In this document: in pieces, positions 48,951 through 61,100 of the stretch
Numbering within the stretch: the first letter of the stretch is position 1
How the letters are laid out: every line of letters begins with the position of its first letter
DNA from: Scalesia atractyloides
Taxonomy: Eukaryota; Streptophyta; Magnoliopsida; Asterales; Asteraceae
Reading direction: 5' to 3'
DNA length: 64,000 nt
Assembly: GCA_947069175.1 (NCBI GenBank)
Contig: CAMTDV010000017.1
Location: 35,535,126-35,599,125 of the forward strand
The notes under the pieces: generated by a model
Seen by the model: the letters and a program-made list of their open reading frames with translations, nothing else
Database searches by the model: none
Told to the model about the DNA's origin: nothing
Made by a program: the position numbers and the translations under genes

Positions 48951-51233
48951 ATGAAACCTTGTCATCATCCTAGTATATATGCTCGATGTTGTCACTTTTC
49001 CTTGTTATCAAATAGTGGATCACCAAGTGGCCCTAACTGTAGGTATAACCATCAAGTCATAATGGTGACTTCTGAAGCGGTAATGAGTGGTCCCTAATTA
49101 AAATGTGTCCCATGATATTCCATGCCGCGTAGGTAGAATACAATGGTTAAAGCTGACATAAATCTACACATTGTAGGCAGTATACCGCGGGCTAAATCGA
49201 CTCAATTTGGCGTATATGGCATCATATCTCTCCGTGTATGTATCGAGAGTGTTGTTGGATTTAAGCACATAAAGTGTTTACTAGAAAGTATTGTAATGAC
49301 TAATATTTTTCCATATTTAATATGCGTATTATTATACATATTTTTTTTGTATCATTTAAACCCACTTTTTAGGGGTTTTATTTTAATATGCATATAATAT
49401 ACATATTTTTTCGTATCATTTAAACCCACTTTTTAGTGTTTTTAATGGAAATATAAATGAAATAGGCTTAAATTAATTTATTTTTAATTTTCATGACAAA
49501 TCAGGTGGAAAACAAACAGACGGATAGAAAGAAGCGAAATAAAATGAAGTTCTATCACGAAGTTGGCTAGGCATGGGTCGTGTCTTCCATGCATGCCTTG
49601 TGCCACCTCCCAGAAAAGACAAAAGGATCCCGGTATGACATTTGAGGATCTTCTGGGACCCATAAGAGTTGACCATGCCTTGTTCAGGTTTTAGTACTAA
49701 GATCATGTGAGATCTTGTACTTGACACGGGTCGTGCTTGGAGGGCACGGGTTATGCCCAATCACCAACTTCAGCCTATAAACAGAGAGAGCTTCCCCTTC
49801 CAATTTTATCGCTCAATTATTTCCTTTCCACTTACACTATACTCTAATTCTACCCCTTTTCTACATTGGTTTTGCAATCCTAAGATTGTAAGAAGAAATA
49901 TAAATAATTATCAATCTTGTCATGATTTATAAAACCAATCAAGTTTGTTAATGTCTATCTTCAAATCCATGAGTGGTTAAACTTCTTTTGGTCACTTGGG
50001 TGGGGTGGGGGATAACCCCTTGATAGGGAGTTAACTAACGGGTTATGGATAAACCGAAGGCATGTGTGTGGGAATGACTTTAAGTACTAATTAACAGGTT
50101 GCAAATGAGTTTTCAAAATTCTTAAAAGCAAATCGTTAACCTTGTGTTTGTTGAGTCAACACTCATGTTTTATATGTCTATGTAGTACACCATGTTAATT
50201 GCTTGAAAGAGGGTTAGAGGTTATGGTTCGGAACTTCAAGTTTGGTAAATTCTTGCCTTAGCGTGGTGGCAAACTCTAAGCCCTAAGGACTTGATTTATT
50301 TCATATTCACTATTGTTACGGAGATGGGATCAAAACAAGACGTCCGTGGTGATTGGTTGAATGATTTCCTTATGACTAGTTTTTTACTTGATACTAAATC
50401 TCAATGATTGACAGTCGCCATGCTGCTTCAATTTAAAGTTACGGGTTTGATTCCGACATTGTAGATATCGCCCTGCTGCTTCTTTCCAATGTGGTTGAGA
50501 TGTAAGGATGCCCACAAAATGGGTCCAAGACTTTATTCATTAGTACAAACAAATTTTATTAGGTCTTAAAAGAACGACTTTAGACAGTTTTCTCGCAAAG
50601 TACTCGGAAGAACTTTCCAAAAGGCGCACATTGTTTTTAAAGTAAACTTTTAGGAATCCATAACTAACTTAGTTAAGGATACCATCAAGGGGAAGTGAAT
50701 GCCCAAGTTATCCTTTCTTAATTTGATTTTAAAACCATCTATCTTTTTATTTATTTATTAATATCTCTTTTTATAAAAATCTACATAGATAACCCTTTTT
50801 ATGGATTGACTAGACGTTAGCGACACTTCGGTACTAAAAACTATTGTATCCTTGGATTACCTCGGTATCTTACCATTACTGTGTTACGTCAACAATAGGC
50901 GCACTTTCCCCATCGTGTTGTTTTAAGTGGTTGCATCTTATCGTGTGTACATATTTAAGACTTGATTTCATGCAAAAACTGCTAAAATACAACCAATATT
51001 TATATATGCTCGACCACACGTCAATATTTAATCCATTTGGTTAAAGATCATTGAGCTTCAATTTGTGTCATTATTACACATTTTTTAAAGGAACCATGAC
51101 AGGAAGGTTTTCTAAGGGAATTGAAGTGGATATTGTACCTATTTTAAATTGTTGCCTTAAACGTTCATGTATATGTTTATGAGATTAATTTAAAAGCTAC
51201 TTAACATCCGACTATAATGGTATAATGCATAGT
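48951..51233. other. Unresolved region with an LTR-like segment
   Basis: No coding match is visible on either strand. The stretch 49493-50950 resembles an LTR of Athila/Tat type: it holds GGGTCGTG-type repeats (49570, 49726), a TATA box (CCTATAAACAGAG, about 49775), and then a non-coding R/U5-like run. I could not define both ends or a primer site. Confidence 0.35.
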
Positions 51234-51575
51234 TGTTGGTTCTTCCACAATATGGGTTAATCCCGGTCATTCACTAAAGCTAAGTTAAAGTCTAGTTAGT
51301 AAACCTAGGGTAAAATATGTAATTATAATAAGTAGAGTTTCAAATTATGTAATTAATAAGTTAACAAGTGATACATCATGTCTTTTATGCTAATCGTCAT
51401 CTCGGTCTTAACCAAGTATTCGTGAGTACATATGCCGCCAATGGGGATCATTTATAACCATTTGTTGATTCAATTTAGAAATGAATGATGAAATCAATCT
51501 CCTTTTAGTTGTTGTTTGTATAATCTTGATTTCACAGGACATATGAATCGATCAGCCAACAAATCCCGAACTACA
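51234..51575 (+). repeat. Copia-D first LTR
   Basis: It starts TGTTGGTTCTTCC and ends AACTACA directly before TTGGTATCATAGC. Its first ~110 bp resemble the start of the LTR at 52554; the rest differs. Confidence 0.45.
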
Positions 51576-52553
51576 TTGGTATCATAGCAACATGTTAAAT
51601 CAATTGGGAACAAATCAAGAAATTGAAAACAAATCACATAATCAATGTACAAGTCAATTGGAATTAATCGACCCTACAAACTGAAAACATTACGACGAGA
51701 CCAAAGAAAAATATACGATATGAAAAAGGAAAATCCCCACGAAAGTCGGTCATTAGGAAAACTTCAAAGAACAATTAGACTATAGTCTTATTCAACCTTT
51801 AAATCGCATTAGGAGATTAAGTTTATAAGTAGTTGTTTATACCACTATTAGACTCAGAAAGAGAAGATTTAAATATTGTGAAATGACTTGCTAGAATGTA
51901 GAAAAGAAGAGAAGTCGTGGAGTTATCTACTTATGAGCTGTTTAACAAAATGAAAAGTTAATAATGTGAAACGATAAGCTAGAAGAGACATGTTTGCAAA
52001 AAAATAGTCAATTTGAGAGGAATTAATCAAGAGTGAAGAATTCATGCAATACGAAAGCAACCCATGAGAGGTGAAGTTAATCAATCCAATGAGTGGATTA
52101 AGACAGGACATGTCGTATGAGGCGGCCAAAATGAAGAATTGTGTGATAAGGCCAAACTCGAATATGTTGTGTGAGGCAACCTTTACAAAAAAAATTTAAT
52201 TGCATGAGATGATTACCATATTGAACAGAAACATTGTGAGACAAAGTTGTGTGATATGAAAGTTGTTTAAGATAACCAAATCTATGATAGATCAAGAAGA
52301 AGAAATGTGTGATACAAAAGTTGAATAAATCAAGAACCGACGAAGGCTTAAGGCCAAAATTATCTAACAAAGAAGTTGTTAAAGCAAAGGTGCATAAGGA
52401 AGCAATCAAAGAAAAGTAAGCTAGTAAAAACGGATCATAATGGGTCAAAACATATCAAGAGAAAGTGTCAAATTCAAAATTAGAAATCCTTCAGAATATA
52501 GGACATCACAAATGTATGAATAACCATCACATGATCAAGATTAAGGGGGTGAT
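51576..52553 (+). other. Copia-D non-coding internal segment with primer site and polypurine tract
   Basis: It begins with a near-perfect tRNA-iMet primer site (TTGGTATCATAGC, 51576-51588) and ends with a polypurine tract (AAGATTAAGGGGGTGAT, 52537-52553). About 950 bp without a recognisable gag or pol lie between. Together with its two flanking LTRs this looks like a small non-autonomous element (LARD/TRIM-like). Confidence 0.45.
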
Positions 52554-53000
52554 TGTTGGATTAACCTCGATTGTTCAATAAAGTTTTAGTTAAACTATAG
52601 TTAGTAAAGTAATGTTGGGGTGATATATGTAATTAGTTTAAGTAGAGTGTTAATTAGGTTGGATAATTTCCGGTTCTAGGCCCATCACGGTGAGTTGTAA
52701 GGGTCGGCCCATGTATTGTCTAAACAAGTCGGTTTAGGGGATGAGATTAGAGTTAAGATTTTTGTCTTACATGTTTGTTTATCTCCATATACACCAAGCT
52801 GAGTTTAGGGTTTTGGTAAGAGAGTTTTATTGTAATAAGTTTTGAGTAATTTTCTAGTTATAATAAAAGAGAGAAACTCCTAATATTTGTGTTTATTTTA
52901 GTTTTGATATCAATTCTTCTTCATGAATTTGTATGAGAGATTTAATAAGAGCGATTCCTGGTGGTCTGATTAGGTGTGAGATAAATCCAGAAAACGAACA
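52554..53000 (+). repeat. Copia-D second LTR
   Basis: It starts TGTTGGATTAACC right after the polypurine tract and ends AACGAACA before TTGGTGACAAGG, a degraded primer site. A gag start follows. Confidence 0.5.
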
Positions 53001-53023
53001 TTGGTGACAAGGTTGAACAACCT

Positions 53024-53087
53024 ATGACTAAGGAAGGATCAGTTGCGGATACATCTTTGAAGTGTCCCATGTTAACAACAACAAACT
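53024..53087 (+). pseudogene. gag: Copia-D gag N-terminus (fragment)
   Basis: From the ATG at 53024 the frame includes KCPMLTTTNYE, typical of the start of plant Copia gag (substrate-like LTxTNY motif). It is cut after about 21 codons at the junction with Gyp-E. Confidence 0.5.
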
Positions 53088-53435
53088 ATGAGCGGGCTTT
53101 GGCTACCGGTGAGAACGAAACAAGGGGCTAAAGAGTTAAGCCATGAGTAGGCTTTGGCTACCAGTGAGAACGGAAAAAAGACGAAGTCTCACTGCATCAT
53201 CTGAAACATCTTCAATTTTGAAAGTATCACAAAGTTCAAGAAATTAATTAATGTGATCGTTCAACTTTTCATCTGCAAGTCCATCATATTGACACGAGCG
53301 CTTAATCATAGTGATAATCTGAGTAGGAATCGTGAAGTTGTTCACTCCATCTCTCGGTCTAGTAATGTTGTTCCTAATTGCGTCAGCATGAGGACATATA
53401 TAATCCAAGATAGTTTGTTCTGCCACCATTCCTAA
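53088..53435 (-). pseudogene. gag: Gyp-E gag N-terminal part
   Basis: From 53429 the frame reads MVAEQTILDYICPHADAIRN and IITMIKRSCQYDGLADEKLN, then after one stop FLELCDTFKIEDVSDDAVRL and RLFPFSLVAKAYSWL, the pattern of Athila/Tat gag. A 55-bp direct duplication (units from 53088 and 53143) repeats part of this. Confidence 0.72.
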
Positions 53436-53568
53436 GTGAAGTCTAGCGCACTACAAAGTATTGAGGCCCATGAAAGAAAGCAGAAAATAAACAAACTAAG
53501 ACTAAACTAACTAAAACCTAACTAATGGTTAACTACTACTAATAAGATAGATATGCAATAGTGATGTG
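53436..53568 (-). other. Gyp-E leader
   Basis: A short AT-rich stretch between primer site and gag; no ORF. Confidence 0.5.
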
Positions 53569-53586
53569 TCCCCTGGAACAGCGCCA
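53569..53586 (-). promoter_or_regulatory. Gyp-E primer binding site (tRNA-Asp type)
   Basis: On the minus strand TGGCGCTGTTCCAGGGGA closely resembles the TGGCGCCGTTGCCGGGGA site used by Athila/Tat elements. Confidence 0.75.
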
Positions 53587-53593
53587 AAAAACT

Positions 53594-55076
53594 TGACGTG
53601 CTTAGATAGTAATAATAAAATTGACACAAAACACGACCGAGATTTAAGGATAAAAACACTAATACTAACTACACACATTCTACGCAAGCATACCTATCAG
53701 TATATAGTATAGGCTAGGTAAGTAACCAAGTATCAGTCCTTGGACAGTAAGATCTATTAACCTATCTCTTTCGTAATATCTAACCTAAGTAACTTTTAAT
53801 GATCTAGAAAAAACTAAACAGCCTGTTTAATTAAGTTTAGGAACTCGTTTTGAGAAAATAACCAGTTAGGTTCAGAATCATCTTATTACTTTTGCAAAAT
53901 AGTTGATTGCGGTTCTTATGAAAAGCTCGCCATAGTTGACACTAGTAACGAGGGTGTAGTGTTAAAAAGCTAGAGCCATCTCGGGTTAGTCCCATGTCCC
54001 CAAATAACCAGGCTATATGCACACCCAACTATACAGTTCTAAGTAACTAAGTCATTTACTAATTCTTTGTGATCTAACAGTCTCTTATATTGTTCTAGCA
54101 ACCATAGATTAATGAACCAAGCGAATTACTATTTAGGCTACTCAATTTAAAGTAAAATCTTATCTAGTTTCCAAACCTTTTTTAATCAGATTCTTCCCGT
54201 AGGTGACCCATATGAATTACCAATACCAAAACAAGTTTGTCATTTGCCTACTAAGCATCCAGCCCTAGACTAATGATCGATATATAACCTAAAGATAAAG
54301 AAAGCAGGTCTAACATGCATAACCTCATAAAAATATCTAAATCATCCACACAAGCTCGTCTGAATATCAATACTCAACATACAAATTACACCATCACAAG
54401 CTCACAAGCAAGCCTTACTAAAAACGGATTTTCATAACAAAAACTAGTTCAATGCAAAGTAACAAGAATCATCCTACCCTAATCGGGTATGGCATGATTT
54501 GCTTTTCATAGTAACAAACAAAGCTAACGAATTCATTGAATACATGATAGAAATCAACAAGAATGATAATACGAAGGGTTCTAAGTCAGTAAGGATCAAT
54601 ATCTTGACCTCATGTACGTCACTCTTCCTTGAATCCTCTCCCTAATGATCCGATCTTGAATCCTTATTCTTCAACAACCCTTTTTTCGCTATTCTCATCT
54701 GATATCGTCACTTCTTAGGGTTTCAACAACATCTCATTCTATTTATACGGCCCATTAGTAGTTTTGGTAGGTCACGACCCATAAACCGGATCCGGGGTTA
54801 CGACCCGTAAACAAGCCACATGTCACCTTATTGCTCTAGGGTTTCCAAATAGTAAGTCGGCATACTAGCTTGGGGCTCACGACTCATAGTCCTCTCCTTT
54901 GCTCACGGTCCGTAAACAAGTAGATTAGGCCCACCTTTATGCAACTTCAGTAATCTCCAATTCTGGTCCGGAAATCCACCATTTCACTTAAAAACCTGTA
55001 AACATTCAGAAACAAACATTTAATCCATTCCAAGCAATATTGACGATAAACAACTATCAAAATGTGGGTTTTAACA
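53594..55076 (-). repeat. Gyp-E 5' LTR
   Basis: On the minus strand it starts TGTTAAAACCCACA and ends shortly before the primer site. A TATA box (CGTATAAATAGA) lies at about 54738-54750. GGGTCGTAA-type motifs near 54780-54815 are frequent in such LTRs. Confidence 0.65.
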
Positions 55077-56002
55077 CTATAATAACATGTTGTCTTTCAG
55101 ACACATTAGTGATAACTCATGTTTCAAAATTTGTGGTAAAAGCTCAATCCTTCTTCAAGGATATAATGGGGAACAAAAACTTTTGACTAATTATATTCCA
55201 TGTGTAAAGGCGAATATAATAAACCCGGTCAGGCTACCAAAAACGGATGTGAAGTAAATATGAAATGAGACTATTTGTTTATGTATGACATTCATAATAG
55301 GTTAGTTATGGAAGTCAAAAGATCAGAAAACCAGGATGTACAAAGCAAGATTACAAGTTGGGAAACCAATAAGTCTTCATAGCCAGATTGAAGCATATAG
55401 TTGGTTGTGGCACGCCAGATTAGGTCATATGAATTTTCAAAACATGAAGACTATGTCACAAAAGAAGCTGGAAAAGAGGGTTGCCAAGACTTCAACATAT
55501 AAATCAACTATGCAAGTCTTTTCTAGTTGGTAAGCATGTGAGGAAACAGTTCCCACATACGACACAATTTCGAGCAAATAAAGATTTAGAATTCATTTAT
55601 GGTGATTTATGTGTGCCAATAACACCTGCAACACTTGTTAGGAACATGCATATGTGGTCTTATTTTTTGAAGGAGAAGGAAGATGCTTTGAGATCTTTTA
55701 AGGTCTTCAAAAAGGTGATCAAGAAAGAAACGGCTACCAAGATTAAACTTTCCAAAAAGACAGGGGTGGCGAGTTCACTTCACATGAATTCAATACGTTT
55801 AGTGGGGAAAATGTAATGTCAAGACACTTAACTACTCCCTAAACACCATAACAAAATGGCGTGGTAGAGATAAGGAAACGTATATTCCTTGAGATAGCCC
55901 AGAGTATGCTCAAAGCGAAAGGAATACCTAACTACCTATGGGGAGATTCAATCTACATCCTGAATCATGTCTTCACTCGAGCATCAACGAAGAAGACACC
56001 TT
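55077..56002 (+). pseudogene. IN: Copia-D protease tail, pre-integrase and integrase fragment
   Basis: The protease-side motif LLQGYNGEQKLLT (about 55150) is followed by the pre-integrase motif LWHARLGHMNFQNMKT (about 55405) and LCKSFLVGKHVRKQFP. The integrase core begins LEFIYGDLCVPITPA; the second acidic region is scrambled (near 55760), and the third survives as GVVEIRKRIF, followed by YLWGDSIYILNHVFTR. RT and RNaseH are absent; the frame is cut at 56003 by Gyp-F. Frame changes near 55490 and 55815 occur. Confidence 0.78.
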
Positions 56003-56831
56003 TCACACCCCAATTTCCACGTGTAACCCGATGGGCCCAGTGGGAATATTATGACGCAAGTTGATACATCATTACCGATCAATACAAATAACACAACGGA
56101 AGTCAGGATAATTACTATTACAAACGTTTAATGTTCAAAGTTTGAGAAATAAATAAATACAAAGCTTGTAATTTAGATCCACATGCGGATCGAAATGTGA
56201 ATACAAAAGATGTTTAACAGACTAAGGCCTTCTAAGCAAAGGAGTAGCAAATTTCTCTTAAGCTTGCCGAGCACTTCCAGCCTATTTACGTATACTTGTC
56301 ACCTGCGCTTAGTCTTTTGAAAATACGTCAGAATAATCTGGTAAATACAATTAACCGACTCATTTTGAAAACATTTTGAAATCATTTTGCGTACACAATG
56401 GTACTTTTGTTTATAAATAACTTGGGATAAATCATTTTTCATGTTATCAGTTTTACATGCTTGTAATACATTTAGGGCCCGAAAACTATGTCGGGAACAT
56501 GATTAATCGACACACCACTTTAATACCTTTAATAGGTACACCCATAATGGGTTATAATTTATTTTAGCATCTGTCGGGTGTATGCCTACACCCCGTTCTT
56601 AAGTCATGGCCATTTGCAATTAAATGAGCCGTGGATATCCAAGACATGGTCGTTTTAAACCCCAAAATGTTTAATATTAAGCAATACCAATTTAAAATGG
56701 ATTATTTGAATTCCCGACTCATTGGTCTTTGATCCCATATCCAACCATGCGGTATTATTATACCGTATCCCAAGCCCGTATTGCGTCACAATATTCCCCA
56801 CCGGGTTACACGTGGAAATTGGGGTGTGACA
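56003..56831. repeat. Gyp-F LTR with internal inversion
   Basis: 56003-56781 is an LTR 3' part in minus orientation: it matches the Gyp-A LTR (13670-14444) in reverse. 56782-56831 is the last 50 bp of the same LTR in plus orientation, joined to the primer site. The two copies of the LTR end form an inverted repeat (56003-56060 with about 56782-56829); the right arm lacks a short GGGCCC-containing piece. Confidence 0.8.
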
Positions 56832-56833
56832 GG

Positions 56834-56847
56834 TTGGTATCAGAGCC
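56834..56847 (+). promoter_or_regulatory. Gyp-F primer binding site (tRNA-iMet)
   Basis: TTGGTATCAGAGCC follows the LTR end TGTGACA after 2 nt. Confidence 0.9.
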
Positions 56848-57009
56848 AACGTTCGAGTGAATTAAACACTAGCCTTTTGTGTTAATCTCGAAAATACATA
56901 ATAACACATTTCTTTAGACTTCCGAGTCTAGATTTCGACCTAGGTTAATCATCTCCATCCCATTATTCATGCTTTATATTTTGTTTCTTTTGTTTTTGGA
57001 GCAGGAATC

Positions 57010-57655
57010 ATACCACCTAAATTCAGACGTGGAGGAAAAGGAAAAGGTCCCATGAGGGGCGGACCTTCCATGACCGCACCATCTTTCAGACCTTCCCTAA
57101 CTGGAGCATCTAATATACATAATTACAACCCTTATGAAGGATCGGGTGATTCTTCTTCATCACCATGGGAACCCTATCGACATTCCATATCCCATGAATA
57201 TTCACCACCCCAATCCAACTCACAACATTCCCATCATTCATACCATTTGCACCACTCCCACCATTCCCATTCCTAATCACACTACGAATTCTTAAACTTT
57301 AACCCTATTGACCATGTACAACCCTCACCAGAGACTCCTCCCATCGACTCACCCACACATATGGAGGAAGATTCAGATCCTGAGGAACTCCCAACAGGAT
57401 CATACGGACACCCAATCGAGCTATCCAATGGCTCTAACTCAATCACGGGATCCCCTTATAGAGGTCCTGATGAGTTCCAACAAAGGTGCAATACTTACAA
57501 CTTCTACAACACTCCTTCCTACCATAACACCCCTCCTTACCATGCTCCATAACCACACCCTCATATCGAGGATGAACCTATGAAACCGGTGGAACAACCT
57601 CAACCACCACCTGAATCATCACAACCACGTCGGAGGCATGGTGCACGCATGTCAG
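57010..57655 (+). pseudogene. gag: Gyp-F gag N-terminal part
   Basis: The expected start codon reads ATA (57010-57012), followed in frame by PPKFRRGGKGKGPMRGGPS. A His/Ser-rich run (HSHHSYHLHHSHHSHS) ends in a TAA near 57276. A later frame has DPEELPTGSYGHPIELSNGS and GSPYRGPDEF, then QPRRRHGARMSV. From memory this layout is typical of gag N-termini in Asteraceae Tekay-like elements. It is cut by Sire-3. Confidence 0.72.
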
Positions 57656-58088
57656 TGTGTGCTGGTCAAAGGTTGTGTTCGCTACCACTATAGGACCGAT
57701 CCTGATAGCATAGGAACCTAGATTTGATATCTAATGTCCATAATAGCGGAAATATTACGACACGATTACCAAATAACAAGAATTAATCAGTTAAACGTCA
57801 AATTTTTTGATAAACGTCAAGTCTCCAATTTGACAGAGCTTCGCTACCTCAGAGCACAAAATTACAAATGGCAAGACAAGCTAGCTATTTATAGGGAGAC
57901 AAGTTCGCTAGAGGGAGAGGAAGTTCGGGCGAACTTTACATAGTCAAGTTCGGGGAACTTGACTTCACAATACCAATCTTAAGTGAACTTGGCCCTTTTA
58001 CACATAAATACTTGATTTTGCTAGCCTATTCACATCTAATCTATACAGACTCGATATAAGACTAAGACATAGACATTCTGCACCAACA
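57656..58088 (-). repeat. Sire-3 3' LTR
   Basis: On the plus strand it runs TGTGTGCTGG to GCACCAACA. The end is fixed by the polypurine tract. The other LTR is not in the window, so the outer end rests on TG...CA ends and the break in Gyp-F gag. Confidence 0.7.
57885..57961 (-). promoter_or_regulatory. Sire-3 LTR promoter: TATA box with palindromes upstream
   Basis: On the minus strand the TATA box is CTATAAATAG (57885-57894). Upstream lie a half-site CAAGTTCG (57900-57907), a full AAGTTCGGGCGAACTT (57921-57936), and CAAGTTCGGGGAACTTG (57945-57961). Confidence 0.65.
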
Positions 58089-58102
58089 GACTCCCCCTTG
58101 GA
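58089..58102 (-). promoter_or_regulatory. Sire-3 polypurine tract
   Basis: On the minus strand TCCAAGGGGGAGTC adjoins the LTR. Confidence 0.8.
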
Positions 58103-61100
58103 TATCGTCTTCGTCTTTTATCAGTCTCCCAAAACTTTGTCTTCAATAAAACTTTAACGCGTACGACCAAAGAAGGTCTTGAACGACTACTTTCGTCTTT
58201 CCTGCATTGGATCTGGCGTTTGATCAGTAGGTGGCACTTTAGTCGTATACTGGAACCTTCTGAGCCTTGCCGCCCTACCTTTTTCATGTATCTCTTCAAG
58301 ACGCTTTTCTTCTTTCAGAAATTCAACCCGTTCTAGACCCTCCAGCTTGTTTTCCACATCTTTCAAGAGTTCACTTCACGTGCATAGCATACATTCACAA
58401 CTCTCTGATATTGCATAGCTTGTTCTTTTTCACGTTCTTCGAACACTATCTTGATGTAGAACCAACACTTGATGTCTTATCTCGAGCAATTTACTAGCCA
58501 CATCGGGTCTAGTATTCTGATCGTTCTCCAAAGCCCTCTCATACCTTGCACACCAAACATTTCAACCTTCTCCTTCGTAATATCTAGATGATCCTTAAAT
58601 CGAAGTACAATCACTGCTTCACACGTATTAGGATCAATCTGCCACCATTTGAACAATGGATAATAGTCTTGTTCGATCGGCATCAAAGGCATGTTTCTCA
58701 TCGCTCTCGGGGTTTCATGATCAGTGTAATGTCTTTCTCCCCAGTCTTCTTGTTTGTTTTGATACGTCGTCCAGGGATGAAAGGCTTCCAGTGTTCAAAA
58801 CCCTTTGTTGCTTCATACTTGATCATTTTCCATAGTAATTGATCAATAAACTTCATGTGGTATGTTACGTTCCTTGTCTGAACAAGCTCCTCAACATCCC
58901 AGAAAGGTAGTGTTTTGAAATCTGCCAGATACTTGAAGTATTGAACTCCATATTCCCGTTTGATGGCATACACATTCAGCTCCTTAAACCACCCCAGCTT
59001 AGGATATCACCTAATGACACATCTTTATATCTGGTAAAGAATGCTAGAGGACGTCGAAACTTTCTTTCACGAGGCATCTCTTTAAACCAGGATTTCTTAG
59101 CTTGAGCAATCTATTCCTTTGTCATAGGCTTCGGAACTTTACCTTCACGTATCGACTCTTCAATTTTTTCTTTTAACATATCCTCGTTCAATTGCTTGTA
59201 CATCTCCTCGAAGGTAGGAAAACTATCTGTGTTTTGACCAACATACTTCACAGCTTCATCTTTCTCTTCATCCGAAGACCAATCTTCCACTATCACCCTG
59301 TTATACTCGTCTGCCTCATACCTTCGGTAATAATGATACTCGTTAGGCTCAAATGTATTCACGTTAAGTACTTGCTCTTCGAAATCAAAGTCTAATGTTT
59401 CAGCATCAACTTCAATCAGCTTAGCCAAATCTTCTTTAGTATAATTGTGAACATATTCTCCCTCTTCAATGTTATGTTCAAGCATGAGTATCAATGGCTT
59501 TGTTGGGACTGCTGCAACAGGATTTGCAATAGTAATAGTGTCAGACATAACAATATCATCACTTGGCCCTATTGCCATGACTCCCCCTGGTTTTGATCGT
59601 CCATAACATTTGCTTCATCATTCAGGAGATTAGAAAAATCAAAACTTTCATTCACTATAGCATCAACCACCTTTATCCATGTTCAACTCGGATCATCATC
59701 ATTACCTCCATCATGGTCTGAATCATCTTTTGGATCATCATTTGGTGGTTCATCATCTTTTTCTTCATCCTCTGCTTCATCACCGTCCTTTTCTTCAGTA
59801 ACATTTGTAGTATCAGAAGGCTTGACTGATTCGTCAACCTTAGAAACCCCAGACTCCGAAGCTTCCGCAGATTCAATCTCTTTAGCAGGTTCAGTGATCT
59901 CCGGCATACTTTCAATCACATGCTTCCCCTTACCCTGTTCAGCTAACTCTCTTTCAGCTTTATCTTTTGCTTATTGAATATCTAATCGAGCATATTCTTC
60001 TTTGAAATTAATCCCCAGACTGTTAGATAATACCTTCTGAAGTCTATCGAATCTCTTATCATTCATATCCTTTTCAGATCAAAGCTCTGCAATTTATCTA
60101 TTTAATATTTCGTTTGCTTCCTGCAGACTTTCCACTAAAGCTTTCAAATAGCCTCTGTCGCCTTCAAGAAATTTTACTTTATCTCACAGAATCTCCTTTT
60201 CAACTTCACCCTAATTTATCTGCTTCTCTAGCTCAATCTTTTCTTTCTCATTCTTTGCAACTCTATCTTCCAATATCTTGACACGCTTTTCAAGAATATC
60301 TACGTCTGTTTCAGGAAAGAAATCATCTAAATCCTGCTGATCCACTGGTACATTAGGAATATCACCAAATTGATTTGACTTTGGTGTTAACTTTGGAGTA
60401 GTAGCCTTTGGTGTTGATTTAGGAGTAGCAGTCTTTGGAGTAGATTTCTTTGGAGTTGAGCTTTCATGATTAACATCTTTAGGATCAGGAGATTGAATCA
60501 TTGGAACTTCAAGTAATACAGTCTCAGGAGGTTCTTGTGTAACTCCTTGACATTCAGCTTCAGATGAAATAACAACAGGAGGTTCTTGTGTAGGAGGTTC
60601 TTGTGTAACTCCTCTATCCTGTGCACCAGAAGGTTCTTGTGTAGCTTCTGTGCTTTTAAGCTTTCCGACATATCTCCTGCTTATAGGTTTCTGAGCTTTC
60701 TTTGTCTTTTTACCTTTTGCTGTTGGAGACCCTGTAGTTTTAGTCGTTAAGATTACAGCAGACTTCACACGCTTTGTTCTTTTCTTTAGTCTCTCTTTTC
60801 TTGTTCTGGATCGTAATCAGCATCGCCTTTAGTTAATCTTTCCTTTTCTGCTTCGGCATCAACAATCTTTTGCCTTTTCTCAAGCGAATCATCTGATTCT
60901 TCATGTTTGTCAGAAGTAGCAGAAATCACATCGTCCTCTTGAGTAGTCTTTTCAACTTCCTGACTCTCTGTCACTATGGCTGCACTCGATCCAGCCTCTG
61001 TTTGCACATTAACAGGCTTGTCTTCATCAATTAACATAGTATCAGCTTTCTTGGAAGCTCATTTCTTTTTCTTTTCGATCTCAGCCTTTACAAACCATTC

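Larger units (their letters stand above)
53088..55076 (-). mobile_element. Gyp-E: Athila/Tat-like Ty3/Gypsy fragment (5' LTR, primer site, gag start)
   Basis: On the minus strand it consists of an LTR (53594-55076), a tRNA-Asp-type primer site, a short leader and the first part of gag. The rest is missing. It lies between the gag start and the protease/integrase of Copia-D, so it inserted there or was joined there by deletion. Confidence 0.7.
56003..57655 (+). mobile_element. Gyp-F: Tekay-like element, rearranged 5' LTR and gag start; interrupted by Sire-3
   Basis: A primer site at 56834-56847 and a Tekay-like gag N-terminus follow an LTR end. Gag is cut at GTCAG (57651-57655), the presumed target duplication of Sire-3. 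The remainder of Gyp-F, if present, lies beyond the window. Confidence 0.75.

Noticed and set aside
48950..51233. Possible host gene between Gyp-C and Copia-D
   Set aside because: Only short frames without recognisable domains or splice structure. LTR-like composition and a TATA box point to repeat DNA.
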